From contig JAGCLY010000062.1 in the NCBI GenBank assembly GCA_017646745.1, positions 1-52,578 of the forward strand: DNA of 52,578 nucleotides, in the 5' to 3' direction. The stretch comes from Clostridia bacterium. Its GTDB lineage: Bacteria > Bacillota > Clostridia > Oscillospirales > CAG-272. Shown here piece after piece: positions 44,593-52,578 of the stretch. The notes below the pieces were generated by a model. The model was given only the letters and a program-made list of their open reading frames with translations. It had not been told where the DNA came from and did not search any database. Made by a program: the position numbers and the translations under genes. Positions within the stretch are counted from its first letter, which is position 1, and each line of letters starts with the position of its first letter.

Positions 44593-44644
44593 AGAAACTT
44601 CTCCTTTTTCGGATAACAAAATTCAAACGGTTATCGCTTTTTTT

Positions 44645-44673
44645 ATGTTATCACAGTTTTTTTGAAAAGTCAA
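44645..44673 (-). promoter_or_regulatory. Promoter of the metallophosphoesterase gene
   Basis: On the minus strand TTGACT (44673-44668), 17 bases, TAACAT (44650-44645). A GATAAC / GTTATC pair (12-base gap) in the leader could be an operator. Confidence 0.7.
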
Positions 44674-44988
44674 TACCCCAAAAATGCATACAAACTCAAG
44701 CCTTTTGTCTGCCGGTATGTGCTTTGATTCGTCAAAGTTATCCCCCTTCTTAGGTAAATGTTAGCCGTTATGCAAGACTGCCGGCAGTAAGAGTTTTAAA
44801 ATGCTTATTTTATAATTTTTTATATAAATTTTTATGCCTTATCACTTCTCTTTCTACCGGGCAACGTGTGATATTACCATGAAGTGAAGCGCCGCTGGGA
44901 AAGATTAAAAGGAGAGTGACGCTTTATAAAAATGTGCCGTGTTTTGTACATATTGCACAAAAAAACACCCTTAATTTTTGTTTTCGAT
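44674..44988. other. Intergenic region without recognised genes
   Basis: AT-rich. It holds a CTTTGA-TTCG-TCAAAG hairpin near 44735 and a CTGCCGGCAG palindrome near 44780, neither followed by a T tract. The right part is covered by the extended reading frame from R3. Nothing else is visible. Confidence 0.4.
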
Positions 44989-45035
44989 AAACCACTTGTG
45001 CCGTAAAAACAGCATTTCATTCCACAAAACTCCAT
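44874..45035 (-). CDS. Open frame of R3 (53 codons), extended form of the repeat peptide
   Basis: From ATG at 45035 the frame begins MEFCGMKCCFYGTSGL and, because the stop codon found in R1 and R2 has changed, continues to 44874 (ending FTSW). The first 16 residues align with R1 and R2 in the same frame. There is no clear ribosome site. The extension may be read-through into unrelated sequence. Confidence 0.3.
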   Translation of the reverse strand: MEFCGMKCCFYGTSGLSKTKIKGVFLCNMYKTRHIFIKRHSPFNLSQRRFTSW

Positions 45036-45070
45036 TGCAAAAAAAATATGATAATATATAATAAAATAAT
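44989..45070 (-). repeat. Repeat R3 (diverged core of the same repeat)
   Basis: The central 80 bases of R1/R2 recur here with about 75-80 % identity by eye: the CCACTTGTGCC block, the reading frame and the AT-rich promoter zone. The -10 is TATCAT (45053-45048). Neither the shared upstream block nor the terminator of R1/R2 is present. Confidence 0.7.
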
Positions 45071-45130
45071 AAAGCGGAAGGGCTCTCCCTTTGTTATGAT
45101 GCTTCACACTAATTAAAGGAGGAAAATAAT

Positions 45131-45361
45131 ATGAGAAGGTTTCCGTGGGGAATTCTGACTGGAATATTCGCAATGATCTGGTCGTTTGCCTTAATTGCTA
45201 TCATAGCCGTGTTTGTAGTATCATCTATGATGTATGTGTACGGCGGTGGTGATGATGGATTGAGAGATTCGTGGTGGATTATGCCACTTATTGTAACCGA
45301 GATCATAAGCGCGGTAGGATGTGGTGCAAGCTTGATCCTGCGCAACGTAAGCAGAAATTAA
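45131..45361 (+). CDS. Small two-helix membrane protein
   Basis: A 76-residue protein with two hydrophobic helices (about residues 10-35 and 48-70) joined by a short acidic loop (GGGDDGLRDS) and basic ends, so both termini are probably cytoplasmic. It has a strong AGGAGG ribosome site and sits 30 bases ahead of the giant GH3 gene, with no terminator between, so it is likely co-transcribed and may act as a membrane partner. No family recognised. Confidence 0.7.
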   Translation: MRRFPWGILTGIFAMIWSFALIAIIAVFVVSSMMYVYGGGDDGLRDSWWIMPLIVTEIISAVGCGASLILRNVSRN

Positions 45362-45391
45362 CTTTTAAGCCTAAACGAAAATAGGAGAAAA

Positions 45392-48300
45392 ATGATGATA
45401 ATTTTCAAAAAATCATTTTGGGCATTGATGACAGTATATATGTCCATTTGGCTTGTGATCGTTATGGTTGCGGGCACAGTTTTAGAGGATTATAAAATGC
45501 TCATCAACGGTATTCTTGGTCTTCCGGGATACAGAGTTGAAAATGTTGCCACAGAGGATGAGGACCTGGAGCATTTCAAATCGAAATTCGTCAAGAAGGA
45601 TGCCAATGGCAACGTCATCTACGTCACCGATGCGGACGGTTATGTTCATCAGGCGTATGATGATGATGCCCTTCTTAAGGCTAGCACTGAAAAGGCTATG
45701 CAGGTTCAGAGAGAGGGTACAACTATTCTTTGGAACTCTGACGATAACGGTCTCCCTTTGAGTGAGGGAGATAAGGTCAGCTTGTTCAGCCACTCAAGCG
45801 TGGCTTGGGGTTACTCTGGTGGCGGATCGGGTAAGGCTTTCAAGGGTGACAATATGAAGGACGCTCTTACCAAAGCGGGCCTGTCGGTAAACGGAACTCT
45901 TTGGGATTTCTACAGTAAAGGCGCAGGCAAGGATTACGTAAGAGATGTGGCAAATATACACGAGGTTCCTTGGAATGTGTATACCGGCGAGGTTAAGAAT
46001 TCCTTTGCGAGCTATGGTGATGCGGCAATTATCGTATTGACCCGTGTCTCCCGTGAGGGTTCTGTCGGCGGAGCAGTCGCAGACATTCCGCATACAGGAG
46101 CAGATACACCCACAGGTGATTATCTTGACCTGAGCGCAGAGGAAGAGCAAATGATAAATGAGGTAATCGCAGCTAAAAATGCGGGTACCTTCAAAAAGGT
46201 CATCGTTCTTCTGAATACCCCTGTAGGACTTTATATGGATTCGCTTCTTGAAAGACGCGGCGACATAGATTGCTGTATGTGGGTTGGTCAGACAGGTACA
46301 TGCGGTCTTAATGAGGTAGGTAATATTCTGGCGGGAAAATCCATTCCTTCAGGACACTTGGCGGATACCCTCCTCTTCAACACTCGTTCTACCCCTGCTT
46401 ATGCGAACAGCATTGCAACCGCGTATCTCAACGCTGCATCTATGAATTTGGAAAACATAAATAGACAGGGCGTGTTTATTGTATACGCCGAGGGTATTTA
46501 CGTAGGATATAAGTATTATGAAACCCGATACGAGGATACAGTTCTCGGAAGAGGTAATGCTACATCTAACGTTGGCGTAGTAAATTCTGCATCAAGCTGG
46601 GTATACAGCGACGTGGTTGCCTTCCCCTTCGGCCACGGAGATTCTTACACCACCTTTGAGTACAGCAACTACTCGGTAGTAGAAAATGCTGACGGAAATT
46701 ACGAGGTAACTCTTACCGTTACTAACACGGGTTCGAAGAAAGGGTCAGATGCAGTTCAGATCTACGTTCAGAAGCCCTATACGGATTACGATATAATGTG
46801 GGGCATTGAGCAGGCTTCGGTTAATCTTGCAGGATTTGCAAAGACTCCGGAACTTGCTCCCGGAGAAAGCGTAGACGTTACTATAGTAGTAGAGGACGAT
46901 GCTTTCAAGACCTACGATGCATATAACAAAAAGACATATATTCGTGAGCAGGGTGAATATTACATAACCGCAGCACAGGATGCTCACGAGGCGGTAAACA
47001 ATATTCTTGCGGCAAAGGGCTATACACCCGCTAATACAAATGGCGTTATGGATGCCGAGGGTAACAATAGCCTTGTCGGAAAATTTGAATTTGATACCGA
47101 TGACTACGAAACCTTCAGCGTTTCAGATGTGACAGGCAATCCGATAACAAATCGCTTTGATGACGTGGACTGGAACCGTTATGAAAACAAGGGTCCGGAA
47201 AACGTTACCTATCTCTCAAGAAACGACTGGCAGGGAACTTATCCTACTGAAGCGGTTAAATTGAGCCTTACTGAAAAAATGGTTGAGGAACTGGCTAACG
47301 ATCATAAGGCAGCTGTAAATCCCGAGGATAAGATGCCCTTGTTTGGTCAGGGACACTCATTTAATTTGATAGACATGAAGGACCTTCCCTATGACCATGA
47401 GAATTGGGAAACTCTCCTTAATCAGCTGACGCTCGACGAGATGATCGAGCTGCTTGGAAGTGCAATGTCCGGTACCATGGCGATGAATAGCATTGCAAAG
47501 CCTAGTGACAAAGCGGGAGGCAATCCTCTTGGCCTTACATACCCGTATCTTAGTTCGGGCAAGAATCCAGTTAATTACCCCAGCCCTACGGTTCTCGCAG
47601 CGAGCTATAATGAACAGCTTGCCCTTGAAGTAGGTGAGCTTATTGGTTATGATGGACTTCACACCGGCGTTATAGGTCTTTATGCTCCCGGCGCAAACAT
47701 TCACAGAACACCATATAGCAGCAGAAACTTTGAGTATTTTTCCGAGGACGGCTTCCTTAGCGGTATGATGGCAAAGAACGAGATTATCGGTATGGAGTCC
47801 ACCGGATGCTACGTTAATTTGAAGCATTTTGCTCTTAATGACCAAGAGAGCTACCGTCACGGTGTAAGCATTTGGTCAAACGAGCAGGCTATTCGTGAAA
47901 TATATCTTGCAGCCTATGAACCCGGTGTTACAGACGGCAAAGCTGACGGTATGATGTCTGCCTTCAACCGTTTGGGTACCAAATGGAGCGGCGCCCATAA
48001 GGGACTTCTCACCGACGTATTGCGTGGTGAATGGGGTCTTGAGGGCTTTGTTATCAGTGATTCGGCATGGCAGACTTATATGGGAGTCATCGATGGCTTG
48101 ATGGCAGGAAATGACTGTATCCTGTATGAAATTGATCTTTCTCTTTACGATCAAGCAAGAACGAATCCCACTGTAGCAAAGGCTGTACGTGAAGCTACTC
48201 ACAGATTACTGTACGTTATCGGAAATAGTGCTACGATGAACGGAGTCGGCAAAAACACCAAAATTATTCTGGTTAATGAATGGTGGCAGGAACTTATTAT

Positions 48301-51300
48301 TGACATTCAGACAGGTGTATTGATAGTAACAATTTCGTTGCTCATTATTACCATCTTGGCATTTATTCTCTTTGGTAGAGTGGGAAGAGAAGGTTTATAT
48401 TATTCTTCCGGATCACGTGGTGGAAAAATAATCGGCACGGTATTTGCATCCGTAGTATCGTTGGCTCTCATAGCTGCATCAATAATCATACCGTACACTC
48501 TGAAAAATCTTCCTGAGAATCATATAGGAAATATGATTGCTGATCTTCTTGAGGGAGAGAATCCTGACGGTGAGGAAAAGGTACCCTCGCTTAAGGATCA
48601 GCTTGAGGGCGAGTATAACGGCTACATATTTGAGGCAGAGTGCTCTGTTCTAACATCCGATAAGGCTTCGACAGAAGCAGGAGGCGAGGGCCAGAATTAT
48701 CCCAGTGGCGGTATGTTCATCAACAATATGAAGAATGCAAATGAATTCAAGACTGTATTCAACGTAACCGCTACCGAGGATGCTCCTGCTGTTCTCAGCT
48801 TGTCTATGGGCCTTAGAGAGTGGTCAATGGTAATGGCTGACGTTCTTACTCTTACCGTAAACGGTGAGGAGATTGAGATAAGCAAGGATATCGTATTCCC
48901 TGTATCCAATGGAGTAAGATACTTCGATTGGCAGGAATTTGAGATAGCTATAATTAACCTTAAGGCCGGAGAAAATACTATTACTCTTGAAAAGAAGGCC
49001 GGTCTTGGCGACGGAGAGGGAAATGGTCTTAACTTCGATTACCTTGCGCTTTATACCATCGCAGATTTGGGATGGACTCACGAGGTTGGCGTAGGACATA
49101 GTTATGGCGAATGGTCGCTCAATTCCGAGCCTACAGCAGAGTCCGCAGGTGAAATTGCAAGCGTTTGCTCTACATGCCGTGATTATAAGGTGGTTGCTAT
49201 CCCTGCTATATCCGAGGCAAACGGCTACAGCAAGGTAACAGAGGACGCAAACGGCGCATATACCAAGACTACTTGGACAATAACTGTAGACGGCTACACT
49301 TATACAACCACTGAAATCAACTATCCCGAAGGATGGGCTGATTACAGATTCGAGGCAGAGTGCTCTGATCTGACATCCGATAAAGCTTTGACGGAAGCAG
49401 GAGGCAAGGGCCAGAATTATCCCAGTGGCGGTATGTACATCAGCAATATGAAGAATGCGGGCAATTTCAAGACGGTATTCAACGTAACTGCTTCCAAGGC
49501 TGCACCTGCTGTTCTCAGCTTGTCTATGGGTCTTAGAGAGTGGGAAATGGTAGTGGCTGACGTTCTTACTCTTACCGTAAACGGTGAGGAGATTGAGATA
49601 AGCTCTAATATTATATTCCCCATTTACAGCGGATCTAATAAGTGGTTTGATTGGACAACGATTGAAATCGCAGGAATAAATCTTGTAGAGGGCAACAATA
49701 TCATTGTTCTTGAGAAGAGAGAAGGTCTCGGTGACGGCGTAGGAAACGGTCTTAACTTCGACTATCTCTCCATCGGTAGTGTGGCCGAGCTTCAATGGAC
49801 AAGTGAGGTTGGCGTAGGACACAACTATGAATGGACTGTTTTGACCGAGCCCACACTAGCTACCGCAGGTAAGATAGCTGCTTACTGCGAAACCTGCCGC
49901 GATTACGTAGAGGAAGAAATTCCTGCTGTTTCCGCAGATAACGGTTATGTTAAGACGGCTGACGACGGCATTCTCTATGGTACTTCAACATGGAATTACC
50001 AGAAGGACGATAAAACGTTTACCTTCACAATTAAAAATTATCACGAAAACTCCGAATTCTACCACATATTTGAAGCGGAGTCTTCAAAATTCGACGGTTC
50101 AGCTAAGCAATATAACAACGCTGTAGTCGGCGCAAGCAACGGTGCTTTTCTTAATAAATTACATAATAAAAGCACGTGGTCGGTAACCTTTGAGATAGGC
50201 TCTAATAAGGCTACCAAGGCTATGCTTGTAATGCGTATCAAGGGTGATAAGAATGTAACCTTGAATAATGGCAGAACCCTTACTGTAAATGGCAAGAACG
50301 TTGCTCTTCCTAATGTTACCTGGCTTAAGAATGAGGATACCAGTAAGCATTGGATGGAGTGCGAGGTAGTAGTTATTGATCTTCAGATGGGCAAGAACAC
50401 TATTACCTTCTCCAACAACGGCGCAGACTTCGTTTCGGATCTCGACTACTTCGCGTTTATCACCGATGCAGAGCTTTCTCGCTACCAGGGAGATGTAGCT
50501 CACACCTGTAGCTTTGTACCCGGTGAGGCGGTAGCTCCCACTTGCACCGAATCCGGTTTGACTGCAGGAACCTATTGCTCTATATGCTATAAGGCAGGCG
50601 AGGCGCAGGAGATAATCGATTCTCTCGGACACGCAGATGAGAATGGTGACGAGTTGTGCGACCGTTGTGACAGTCAGGTTTGCATAGAGCATGACGTAGT
50701 TACAGATAAGGCTGTAGATGCTACCTGTACGACATCGGGTCTTACAGAGGGATCTCACTGCTCGAAATGTGGCGAAATTCTTGTAGCGCAGAAAGAGGTT
50801 CTTGCACCCGGTCACAAGGACGAGAATTCCGATAACTCTTGCGATGCTTGCGGCGAACCTATCGGTAAAAAAGAAACGTATACCTTCCTAGTCAAGGACA
50901 ACGATCCCTTCGCTACCGAAAACGGCGGTTCGGCAATAGATACCGGAAAAGACGACAATAAGACGCTTGGCAAAGGCGATGTTTATGAGAACACATACGG
51001 TTGCACCTTTACATTTACAGTTTACGTAAACGAAGCAACGACCGTAGAGCTCTATGTGTACGAGAATAATGGAAACGCTGCAATGACTGTTTCTTCTGCA
51101 TTTAAGGAGCTTACTTTGAACGGCAAGAAGGTAGATTTGCTCGATACGGAAATGCCCAAAACCGACTGGAGCGAAGGCACAGCGCAGTATATTCATATTG
51201 CTACCTTGGATTTGCAGAAGGGCCTCAATGAAATCACCTTTGTAAGAACTACCCCAAATAGCGGAGCAAACAACGTTAATATAAGAGGTATTAAGCTTGT

Positions 51301-51835
51301 ATCGAACATTCCCGTAACGCTTGCTGATGGTCACGAGTTTAGTATAGCTAACGGAAATAATCCCTTCGTACCGGAAAACGGAGGCTCTTACAAAGATGAG
51401 ACTGGTGGTAATCTGAACGATACCCGTTACGGTAACGGAGGAGGCGCTGAGCTTACAGTTACACTTTGGGTAGAAGAGGATACCGTTGTATCCTTTAGAC
51501 TTATCAGTGGCTGGCGTGCCGGCGAACATTTCGGTTATTATCAGGATCCCAACGATGGAAGCACTAATTATCCCTATATTTCCTATCTGAAACTTAACGG
51601 CGAGACCGTTGGTGTTACTCCTTCTACCACAACCTATTATAATGTTGCCGGCTTTAGTAATGAATATCATTATTGCGAGCTTGCTACAATAGAATTAAAG
51701 GCAGGAGTTGCTAACGTTATTTCGTTCAGAATAGCTGAAAATAATTCGACTGAAGGCGGAGATAACGTAAACTTCAAGGGCATTTCAATTGTTACTGAGC
51801 CCGGCGTTACCGTTACTCTTGGCAATTCTCAGTAA
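45392..51835 (+). CDS. Giant membrane-anchored GH3 glycosidase, permuted, with carbohydrate-binding and Cys-ribbon modules
   Basis: A 2147-residue surface enzyme. One helix (residues 8-28) starts it. The GH3 C-domain comes first (about 105-420), then a fibronectin-like domain (about 425-545), then the GH3 barrel (about 660-960) with KHFALNDQES and nucleophile D890 in GFVISDSAW. This reversed order is known from some ruminal beta-glucosidases. Two helices (about 975-995 and 1012-1036) follow. Three EAE-type CBM6/35-like modules start near 1077, 1317 and 1557, the first two nearly duplicate; Cys ribbons lie at about 1700-1825 and two more beta modules at about 1828 and 1979. With the N-terminus inside, both the enzyme and the modules lie outside. 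Likely a beta-glucosidase or xylosidase of the cell surface. Confidence 0.85.
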   Translation: MMIIFKKSFWALMTVYMSIWLVIVMVAGTVLEDYKMLINGILGLPGYRVENVATEDEDLEHFKSKFVKKDANGNVIYVTDADGYVHQAYDDDALLKASTEKAMQVQREGTTILWNSDDNGLPLSEGDKVSLFSHSSVAWGYSGGGSGKAFKGDNMKDALTKAGLSVNGTLWDFYSKGAGKDYVRDVANIHEVPWNVYTGEVKNSFASYGDAAIIVLTRVSREGSVGGAVADIPHTGADTPTGDYLDLSAEEEQMINEVIAAKNAGTFKKVIVLLNTPVGLYMDSLLERRGDIDCCMWVGQTGTCGLNEVGNILAGKSIPSGHLADTLLFNTRSTPAYANSIATAYLNAASMNLENINRQGVFIVYAEGIYVGYKYYETRYEDTVLGRGNATSNVGVVNSASSWVYSDVVAFPFGHGDSYTTFEYSNYSVVENADGNYEVTLTVTNTGSKKGSDAVQIYVQKPYTDYDIMWGIEQASVNLAGFAKTPELAPGESVDVTIVVEDDAFKTYDAYNKKTYIREQGEYYITAAQDAHEAVNNILAAKGYTPANTNGVMDAEGNNSLVGKFEFDTDDYETFSVSDVTGNPITNRFDDVDWNRYENKGPENVTYLSRNDWQGTYPTEAVKLSLTEKMVEELANDHKAAVNPEDKMPLFGQGHSFNLIDMKDLPYDHENWETLLNQLTLDEMIELLGSAMSGTMAMNSIAKPSDKAGGNPLGLTYPYLSSGKNPVNYPSPTVLAASYNEQLALEVGELIGYDGLHTGVIGLYAPGANIHRTPYSSRNFEYFSEDGFLSGMMAKNEIIGMESTGCYVNLKHFALNDQESYRHGVSIWSNEQAIREIYLAAYEPGVTDGKADGMMSAFNRLGTKWSGAHKGLLTDVLRGEWGLEGFVISDSAWQTYMGVIDGLMAGNDCILYEIDLSLYDQARTNPTVAKAVREATHRLLYVIGNSATMNGVGKNTKIILVNEWWQELIIDIQTGVLIVTISLLIITILAFILFGRVGREGLYYSSGSRGGKIIGTVFASVVSLALIAASIIIPYTLKNLPENHIGNMIADLLEGENPDGEEKVPSLKDQLEGEYNGYIFEAECSVLTSDKASTEAGGEGQNYPSGGMFINNMKNANEFKTVFNVTATEDAPAVLSLSMGLREWSMVMADVLTLTVNGEEIEISKDIVFPVSNGVRYFDWQEFEIAIINLKAGENTITLEKKAGLGDGEGNGLNFDYLALYTIADLGWTHEVGVGHSYGEWSLNSEPTAESAGEIASVCSTCRDYKVVAIPAISEANGYSKVTEDANGAYTKTTWTITVDGYTYTTTEINYPEGWADYRFEAECSDLTSDKALTEAGGKGQNYPSGGMYISNMKNAGNFKTVFNVTASKAAPAVLSLSMGLREWEMVVADVLTLTVNGEEIEISSNIIFPIYSGSNKWFDWTTIEIAGINLVEGNNIIVLEKREGLGDGVGNGLNFDYLSIGSVAELQWTSEVGVGHNYEWTVLTEPTLATAGKIAAYCETCRDYVEEEIPAVSADNGYVKTADDGILYGTSTWNYQKDDKTFTFTIKNYHENSEFYHIFEAESSKFDGSAKQYNNAVVGASNGAFLNKLHNKSTWSVTFEIGSNKATKAMLVMRIKGDKNVTLNNGRTLTVNGKNVALPNVTWLKNEDTSKHWMECEVVVIDLQMGKNTITFSNNGADFVSDLDYFAFITDAELSRYQGDVAHTCSFVPGEAVAPTCTESGLTAGTYCSICYKAGEAQEIIDSLGHADENGDELCDRCDSQVCIEHDVVTDKAVDATCTTSGLTEGSHCSKCGEILVAQKEVLAPGHKDENSDNSCDACGEPIGKKETYTFLVKDNDPFATENGGSAIDTGKDDNKTLGKGDVYENTYGCTFTFTVYVNEATTVELYVYENNGNAAMTVSSAFKELTLNGKKVDLLDTEMPKTDWSEGTAQYIHIATLDLQKGLNEITFVRTTPNSGANNVNIRGIKLVSNIPVTLADGHEFSIANGNNPFVPENGGSYKDETGGNLNDTRYGNGGGAELTVTLWVEEDTVVSFRLISGWRAGEHFGYYQDPNDGSTNYPYISYLKLNGETVGVTPSTTTYYNVAGFSNEYHYCELATIELKAGVANVISFRIAENNSTEGGDNVNFKGISIVTEPGVTVTLGNSQ
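48620..49800 (+). repeat. Internal duplication of a carbohydrate-binding-like module
   Basis: 48620-49060 and 49340-49790 encode the same module and share long identical DNA stretches, for example around GAGGCAGAGTGCTCTG and the region encoding VLTLTVNGEEIEIS, which points to a fairly recent duplication of about 720 bp. Confidence 0.85.
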
Positions 51836-51882
51836 TAGCATTTCCACGTTAAGTGGTATTAGCAATACAAAACAACTTAATA

Positions 51883-51916
51883 TTTCTCTCCCTCGCATAT
51901 GCGGGGGGGAGAGAAA
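51883..51916. other. 34-bp near-perfect palindrome between genes
   Basis: TTTCTCTCCC (51883-51892) and GGGAGAGAAA (51907-51916) enclose the self-complementary CGCATATGCG. There is no T tract on either strand, so it is more likely an RNA processing or stabilising hairpin, or a binding site, than a standard terminator. Confidence 0.6.
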
Positions 51917-51971
51917 TGAAAAAACAAGATAAAAACATTTATTATATATATTATAAAAGGAAGGAAATTTT

Positions 51972-52578
51972 ATGAAAAAGCTCCTGTTTATAATCATTGC
52001 GCTTTTAATAGCTGTATCAAGTGTTGCCTTAGGCAGGGTTTTGACTGAAGGTCATCAACACGAAATGACTAAGGTAGACGAGATCGCGGCAACCTGTACC
52101 GCACAGGGTACAGAGGCGCACTATTTCTGCTCCGGTTGTGGCAAGTACTTTGAGGATGCGATGGGTGAAACCGAGATCAAGGCCCCCGAGGTAATTGAGG
52201 CACTCGGTCATAACTATAGTGACTGGGCCGCAGCCGAGGATACCGACAACCACAAAAAGACCTGCTCTTCTTGCGGTGACGAACAGATCAAGGCTCATAA
52301 CTGGGTTGAAATGGATAGAGTTAATCCAACTCACACATCAGATGGTAAGGCAAGCTACACCTGTAGCGCATGCTCTGCAACCAAGGAAGAAACTCTTGAC
52401 AAGACCACCGATCATAGTTATGGCGCTTGGGAAAAGGCTGACGCAGACAACCACAAGAAGACTTGTGAGTGTGGTGACGTACATACCGAGGCTCATACCT
52501 GGACCGAAACCGGCAGAGTTGATGCAACTCATACAGCAGAAGGTAAGGTAACCTATACTTGTAACGTATGTTCCGAAA
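51972..52578 (+). CDS. Secreted Cys-ribbon repeat protein, N-terminal part
   Basis: The gene starts at 51972 behind AAGGAAGG and runs off the right edge after 202 codons. A signal peptide (MKKLLFIIIALLIAVSSVALG) is followed directly by ribbon repeats: TCTAQGTEAHYFCSGCGKYF, then HNYSDWAAAEDTDNHKKTC and SCGDEQIKAHNW, and further TYTCNVCSE-type units with a period of about 65-70 residues. No catalytic domain is seen yet; by analogy with its neighbours one may follow beyond the window. The signal peptide has no lipobox cysteine. Confidence 0.8.
   Translation, partial: MKKLLFIIIALLIAVSSVALGRVLTEGHQHEMTKVDEIAATCTAQGTEAHYFCSGCGKYFEDAMGETEIKAPEVIEALGHNYSDWAAAEDTDNHKKTCSSCGDEQIKAHNWVEMDRVNPTHTSDGKASYTCSACSATKEETLDKTTDHSYGAWEKADADNHKKTCECGDVHTEAHTWTETGRVDATHTAEGKVTYTCNVCSE

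Noticed and set aside
48824-49822. 332-codon antisense frame in the GH3 gene
   Set aside because: Lies entirely within the duplicated module and repeats with it; a mirror of sense repeats.

Overview
The window looks like a chromosomal segment of an anaerobic, Gram-positive, gut-type member of the Clostridia. The evidence is a forespore sigma-F operon end (spoIIAB-sigF), a HrcA/CIRCE-controlled groESL, a class A-type RNase P RNA, AGGAG-type ribosome binding sites, many near-consensus sigma-A promoters with 17-bp spacers, lipoprotein-anchored pectin enzymes and large BspA-like surface proteins. An Oscillospirales- or Christensenellales-like lineage is my guess; nothing here fixes the family.

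Layout. 1-940: end of the spoIIA operon. 1023-3045: CIRCE, groES, groEL. 3046-9393: housekeeping and transport (ferredoxin-type aldo/keto reductase, CPA2 antiporter, MATE exporter, dapA, queA). 9418-11358: a yybP-ykoY (manganese) riboswitch ahead of mntP and a CaCA exchanger. 11447-18127: a two-gene pectin operon of very large lipoproteins (rhamnogalacturonan acetylesterase-like, then pectin methylesterase), preceded by a 50-bp dyad. 18135-19614: lipoprotein alkaline phosphatase. 19616-21040: an sdpR-sdpI operon with two matching 22-bp palindromes around its promoter, followed by a broken CPBP protease gene. 21042-24093: murD-nifS-rlmH operon on the minus strand. 24111-24681: rnpB with promoter, terminator and an enlarged arm. 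24685-28204: SbcC/SbcD-like (YhaN/YhaO-like) pair. 28253-31608: BspA-type leucine-rich surface protein.

31610-32900 is a decayed accessory stretch: a structured repeat between 13-bp direct repeats, two reading-frame remnants and a headless RES-domain toxin gene. 32905-34925 is a LytTR response regulator with a GHKL sensor kinase. 35239-44592 is a carbohydrate cluster: GH31, GPH-family symporter, GH13 alpha-glucosidase, alpha/beta-hydrolase lipoprotein and a metallophosphoesterase lipoprotein. 45131-51835 holds a small membrane protein and a 2147-residue membrane-anchored GH3 enzyme with permuted domains and carbohydrate-binding-like modules. A secreted Cys-rich protein runs off the right edge.

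Two cross-cutting signals stand out. First, a ~214-bp repeat occurs twice around the GH31 gene, with a third, diverged core near 45000. In the first two copies it has the form of a minus-strand mini transcription unit: promoter, 11-codon conserved reading frame, bidirectional terminator. Second, six exported proteins from separate loci carry the same kind of short Cys-X2-Cys / Cys-X-Cys ribbon module, usually between the membrane anchor and the catalytic domain. Together these genes suggest a cell-surface system for plant polysaccharide breakdown, with sensing and uptake nearby.
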